From Demequina sp. TMPB413 (lineage in GTDB: Bacteria; Actinomycetota; Actinomycetes; Actinomycetales; Demequinaceae), in contig NZ_CP096184.1 of the NCBI RefSeq assembly GCF_020447105.2, forward strand, positions 2,356,001 to 2,420,000: DNA of 64,000 bases. The letters run 5' to 3'. Made by a program: the position numbers and the translations under genes. Below, in pieces: positions 61,969 to 64,000 of the stretch (the stretch's first letter is position 1; every line of letters starts with the position of its first letter). The notes beneath the pieces are model-generated. The model searched no databases. It was not told the origin of the DNA and saw only the letters and a program-made list of their open reading frames with translations.

Positions 61969-61985
61969 GCCCCCAACTTGGGGGC
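61969..61985. promoter_or_regulatory. Perfect GCCCCCAA-C-TTGGGGGC palindrome
   Basis: A 17-base perfect inverted repeat, 54 bases (centre) upstream of the flgN -35 box. Related sites lie at 47572-47588 and 26226-26243. Confidence 0.6.
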
Positions 61986-62030
61986 GCGCAACGACACGCC
62001 CGGATCGCCGGAAATTTCTGAGTGAGACTT

Positions 62031-62058
62031 GTCACAGGATGCTTGTCAGAGCCGATAG
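62031..62058 (+). promoter_or_regulatory. FliA-type promoter of flgN-flgK
   Basis: GTCA (62031-62034), 16 bases, GCCGATAG (62051-62058); -35 differs by one base from CTCA. About 45 bases of leader follow. Confidence 0.65.
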
Positions 62059-62109
62059 GTCACGTGTGAATGGCCATCAACCGGGCTGTTCGAAAGCGAA
62101 GGAGTCACT

Positions 62110-62592
62110 GTGGGACTCAATGAACTGTCGACCGTGCTGTGGCGCGAGCGAGAACTTCTCGAAATGTTGTTGTTCAAGTTGGAAGAAGAGGAACTCGTGC
62201 TCGCGAGCGGACGCTCGCGCTGGCTCGGGCGCGCGACGCGCGAGGTCGAGGCCGTACTTGACCAGATCCGCGGCATCGAACTTGGTCGCGCCGTCGAGGC
62301 CGACGACGCCGCCCGCGAAGTCGGTATCACCGAAGGCGCCTCTCTGATGGAGTTGGCCAAGGCCGCCCCGTCGCCGTGGAACGACCTGTTGCGCAGCCAC
62401 CACGTGGCCCTGACGGACATCACCGCGCAGATCGACGCGCTCGCCCACTCCAATCGGGAGATTCTGGCGCAGCAGGTGCGTGACACCCAAGACGCGCTCA
62501 TGGGCATCAGCGACACCGTCAAGACGTACAACCCCAAGGGCGGCTCCGCCTCAGGCACCGATGCTGCCTTCCTGATTGACGAGGCGCTGTAA
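62110..62592 (+). CDS. flgN: Flagellar export chaperone FlgN
   Basis: 160 residues, helical: LNELSTVLWRERELLEMLLFKLEEEELVLASGRSRWLGRATREVEAVLDQIRGIELGRAVEADDAAREVG is the FlgN pattern; the C-terminal half ends KTYNPKGGSASGTDAAFLIDEAL, with YN-x-KG typical of FlgN. It escorts FlgK and FlgL to the export gate. GTG start with GAAGGAG. Four bases before flgK. Confidence 0.94.
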   Translation: MGLNELSTVLWRERELLEMLLFKLEEEELVLASGRSRWLGRATREVEAVLDQIRGIELGRAVEADDAAREVGITEGASLMELAKAAPSPWNDLLRSHHVALTDITAQIDALAHSNREILAQQVRDTQDALMGISDTVKTYNPKGGSASGTDAAFLIDEAL

Positions 62593-62596
62593 CGCC

Positions 62597-64000
62597 ATGA
62601 GCTCGTTCTCCGGACTGTCCACCGCGCTGTCGTCGCTGATCGCTCAGCGACAGGCTCTCAACGTCTCCGGTCAGAACATCGCGAACGCCAACACCGTCGG
62701 CTATACCCGGCAGCGTGCGGACCTTCAGTCCGTTTCCACGGCGGCGGTACGGTCCATGTTCTCCACCCCGCTTGGCGCCGGGACCGGAGTCAACACCGTT
62801 GGCATCGCCAGGCTTGGCGACGAGTTTCTCGACGCCCGGCTGCGCACCCAGACGTCTCAGTCAGCCCACTACGCCTCGACGGCGACGGCGCTGCAGCGCG
62901 TCGAGTCGGTGGTGACGGAGCCGGGAGACACGGGACTAGCGTCTGGCATGCAGCAGTTCTGGACGGCGTGGGAGGACGTGGCTAACGCGCCAGACTCTGG
63001 CGCCACGCGCACGGCGCTTCTTGGTAAGGCGACGACGCTGACGCACCAGATCGCGGACACCTACAGGGCGTTCGAGACGCAGTGGCAGCAGGCGAGGGTC
63101 GAGGCGGGCGCCACGGTGGCGCAGGTCAACACCGCCGCTCAAGGCATTGCGGAACTCAACAACGAGATCCGCGGCGTGCTGGTCTCCGGCGGTTCGGCGA
63201 ACGAGCTGATCGACCACCGCAGCGAACTCATCACCCAGTTGTCCTCTCTTGTAGGCGCCACGAGCCGCCTCAAGGAGGACGGCACCATGGATGTGATGAT
63301 CGCCGGCAACCAGTTGGTGACGGGCGACCGTGCGCAGACACTCCAACTTGAGGGCTCCTACGTGATGAACGCCGCGATCGCCGAGCCTCCCGTTGCTACC
63401 GATGTGGTGCGATTGTCATGGGCCAACACTGGAACGTCCCTGGTGCTCGATGGCGGTTCGCTCGCGGGCACCATCACGTCGCTGTCGCCAGCGTCGTTCG
63501 GTGGACCGATTGCTACGGCCGTCAGCACGGTGAACAAGGTGGCCACGGATGTGGCCGCAGCTGTCAACGCCGTGCACTCGAGCGCGCAGACGCTCGCAGC
63601 TCCTCCCAACGACACCGGCGTCGACTTCTTCTCCCTCACCGCTGGCACCCCCGCAGCTCTGGGACTCAAGGTCGCCATTACCGATCCTCAACAGATCGCT
63701 GCGGCGAATGCGGCCAACGGCCCGCTCGACGGCTCGGTGGCAGACCAGATCTCCCAACTTCGTGACGCCGCCGGCGGACCGGACCAGACGTGGCGCAACT
63801 TTGTGGTTGACCTTGGAGTCACCACGCAGGCGACCATTCGTAGGGCCGATGTGTCGGAGACCTCACGAGCAGTTGCCGAGAACATTCAACGGTCAAACGC
63901 AAGCGTCGATATTGATGAAGAGATGACCAACATGCTCGCCTACCAAAGGGCCTACGAGGGCGCAGCCCGTGTGCTCACAGCGGTAGACGAAATGCTGGAT
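62597..64000 (+). CDS. flgK: Flagellar hook-associated protein FlgK (3' end beyond window)
   Basis: 468 residues are present. N-terminus MSSFSGLSTALSSLIAQRQALNVSGQNIANANTVGYTRQRADL is the rod/hook-type helix; the FlgK-specific hook-associated region follows (GSANELIDHRSELITQLSSLVGA), and the C-terminal helix SNASVDIDEEMTNMLAYQRAYEGAARVLTAVDEMLD is nearly complete at the window end, so only a handful of residues are missing. It joins hook to filament. Co-transcribed with flgN; flgL is expected next. Confidence 0.96.
   Translation, partial: MSSFSGLSTALSSLIAQRQALNVSGQNIANANTVGYTRQRADLQSVSTAAVRSMFSTPLGAGTGVNTVGIARLGDEFLDARLRTQTSQSAHYASTATALQRVESVVTEPGDTGLASGMQQFWTAWEDVANAPDSGATRTALLGKATTLTHQIADTYRAFETQWQQARVEAGATVAQVNTAAQGIAELNNEIRGVLVSGGSANELIDHRSELITQLSSLVGATSRLKEDGTMDVMIAGNQLVTGDRAQTLQLEGSYVMNAAIAEPPVATDVVRLSWANTGTSLVLDGGSLAGTITSLSPASFGGPIATAVSTVNKVATDVAAAVNAVHSSAQTLAAPPNDTGVDFFSLTAGTPAALGLKVAITDPQQIAAANAANGPLDGSVADQISQLRDAAGGPDQTWRNFVVDLGVTTQATIRRADVSETSRAVAENIQRSNASVDIDEEMTNMLAYQRAYEGAARVLTAVDEMLD

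Overview
The window is high-GC DNA with GTG starts, ATGA/GTGA gene overlaps and many leaderless starts. Its gene families (glycine cleavage system, dTDP-rhamnose pathway with a WbbL-type transferase, LacI-controlled sugar ABC operon, complete flagellar and chemotaxis loci) point to a motile actinobacterium, probably Micrococcales-like (Demequina/Cellulomonas relatives are plausible). I cannot assign a genus from sequence alone.

Layout. 1-7.1 kb: gcvP-gcvT-gcvH on the minus strand (gcvH runs off the left edge), a DUF1508 protein and a secreted 5'-nucleotidase-like metallophosphatase. 7.3-16.2 kb: an envelope-glycan block with a polyprenol-type GT2, an LPG-synthetase-like membrane protein, an NAD-dependent epimerase, a GT4, rmlB, rmlC, rmlD, rmlA and a rhamnosyltransferase. 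Between the GT4 and rmlB lies a duplicated scrap of the rmlB 3' end. 16.2-17.7 kb: small housekeeping genes (S4 protein, YgjV-like, YchJ-like). 17.6-24.5 kb: a sugar operon (binding protein, two permeases, esterase, sucrose phosphorylase) divergent from a LacI regulator, with a palindromic operator between them.

24.5-64 kb is a motility island containing one tRNA-Leu(CAG). Minus-strand units are: mcp1; cheA-cheW-mcp2-cheB-cheR-cheY-cheX-cheY-cheC/X-like; flbD-motA-motB-fliL-fliM-fliN-fliO-fliP-fliQ-fliR-flhB-flhA-flhF-like, followed by csrA; flgB-flgC-fliE-fliF-fliG-fliH-fliI-fliJ-fliK-flgD-flgE; fliC; fliD-fliS-fliT-like; and the sigma factor fliA. Plus-strand units are a VanY-type peptidase and flgN-flgK (flgK runs off the right edge).

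The main discovery is regulatory. Seven motility transcription units carry the same promoter, CT(C/T)A (GTCA once), then exactly 16 bases, then GCCGAT (GACGAT once). It resembles FliA/sigma-D/WhiG promoters and the sigma gene is in the island. One of the seven lies before the VanY-type peptidase, which has no Sec signal and an N-terminus like those of flagellar muramidases, so it may be a flagellum-associated wall enzyme. The flagellin and flbD leaders carry the same small hairpin with loop AGGGAA plus a second ANGGA near the start codon, the layout expected for CsrA repression, and csrA is in the island. A GCCCCCA/TGGGGGC palindrome recurs in three motility intergenic regions, and the flgB start codon can be sequestered by a 9-bp leader hairpin. 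Together these suggest a layered motility circuit: upstream palindrome, sigma factor, then RNA control.
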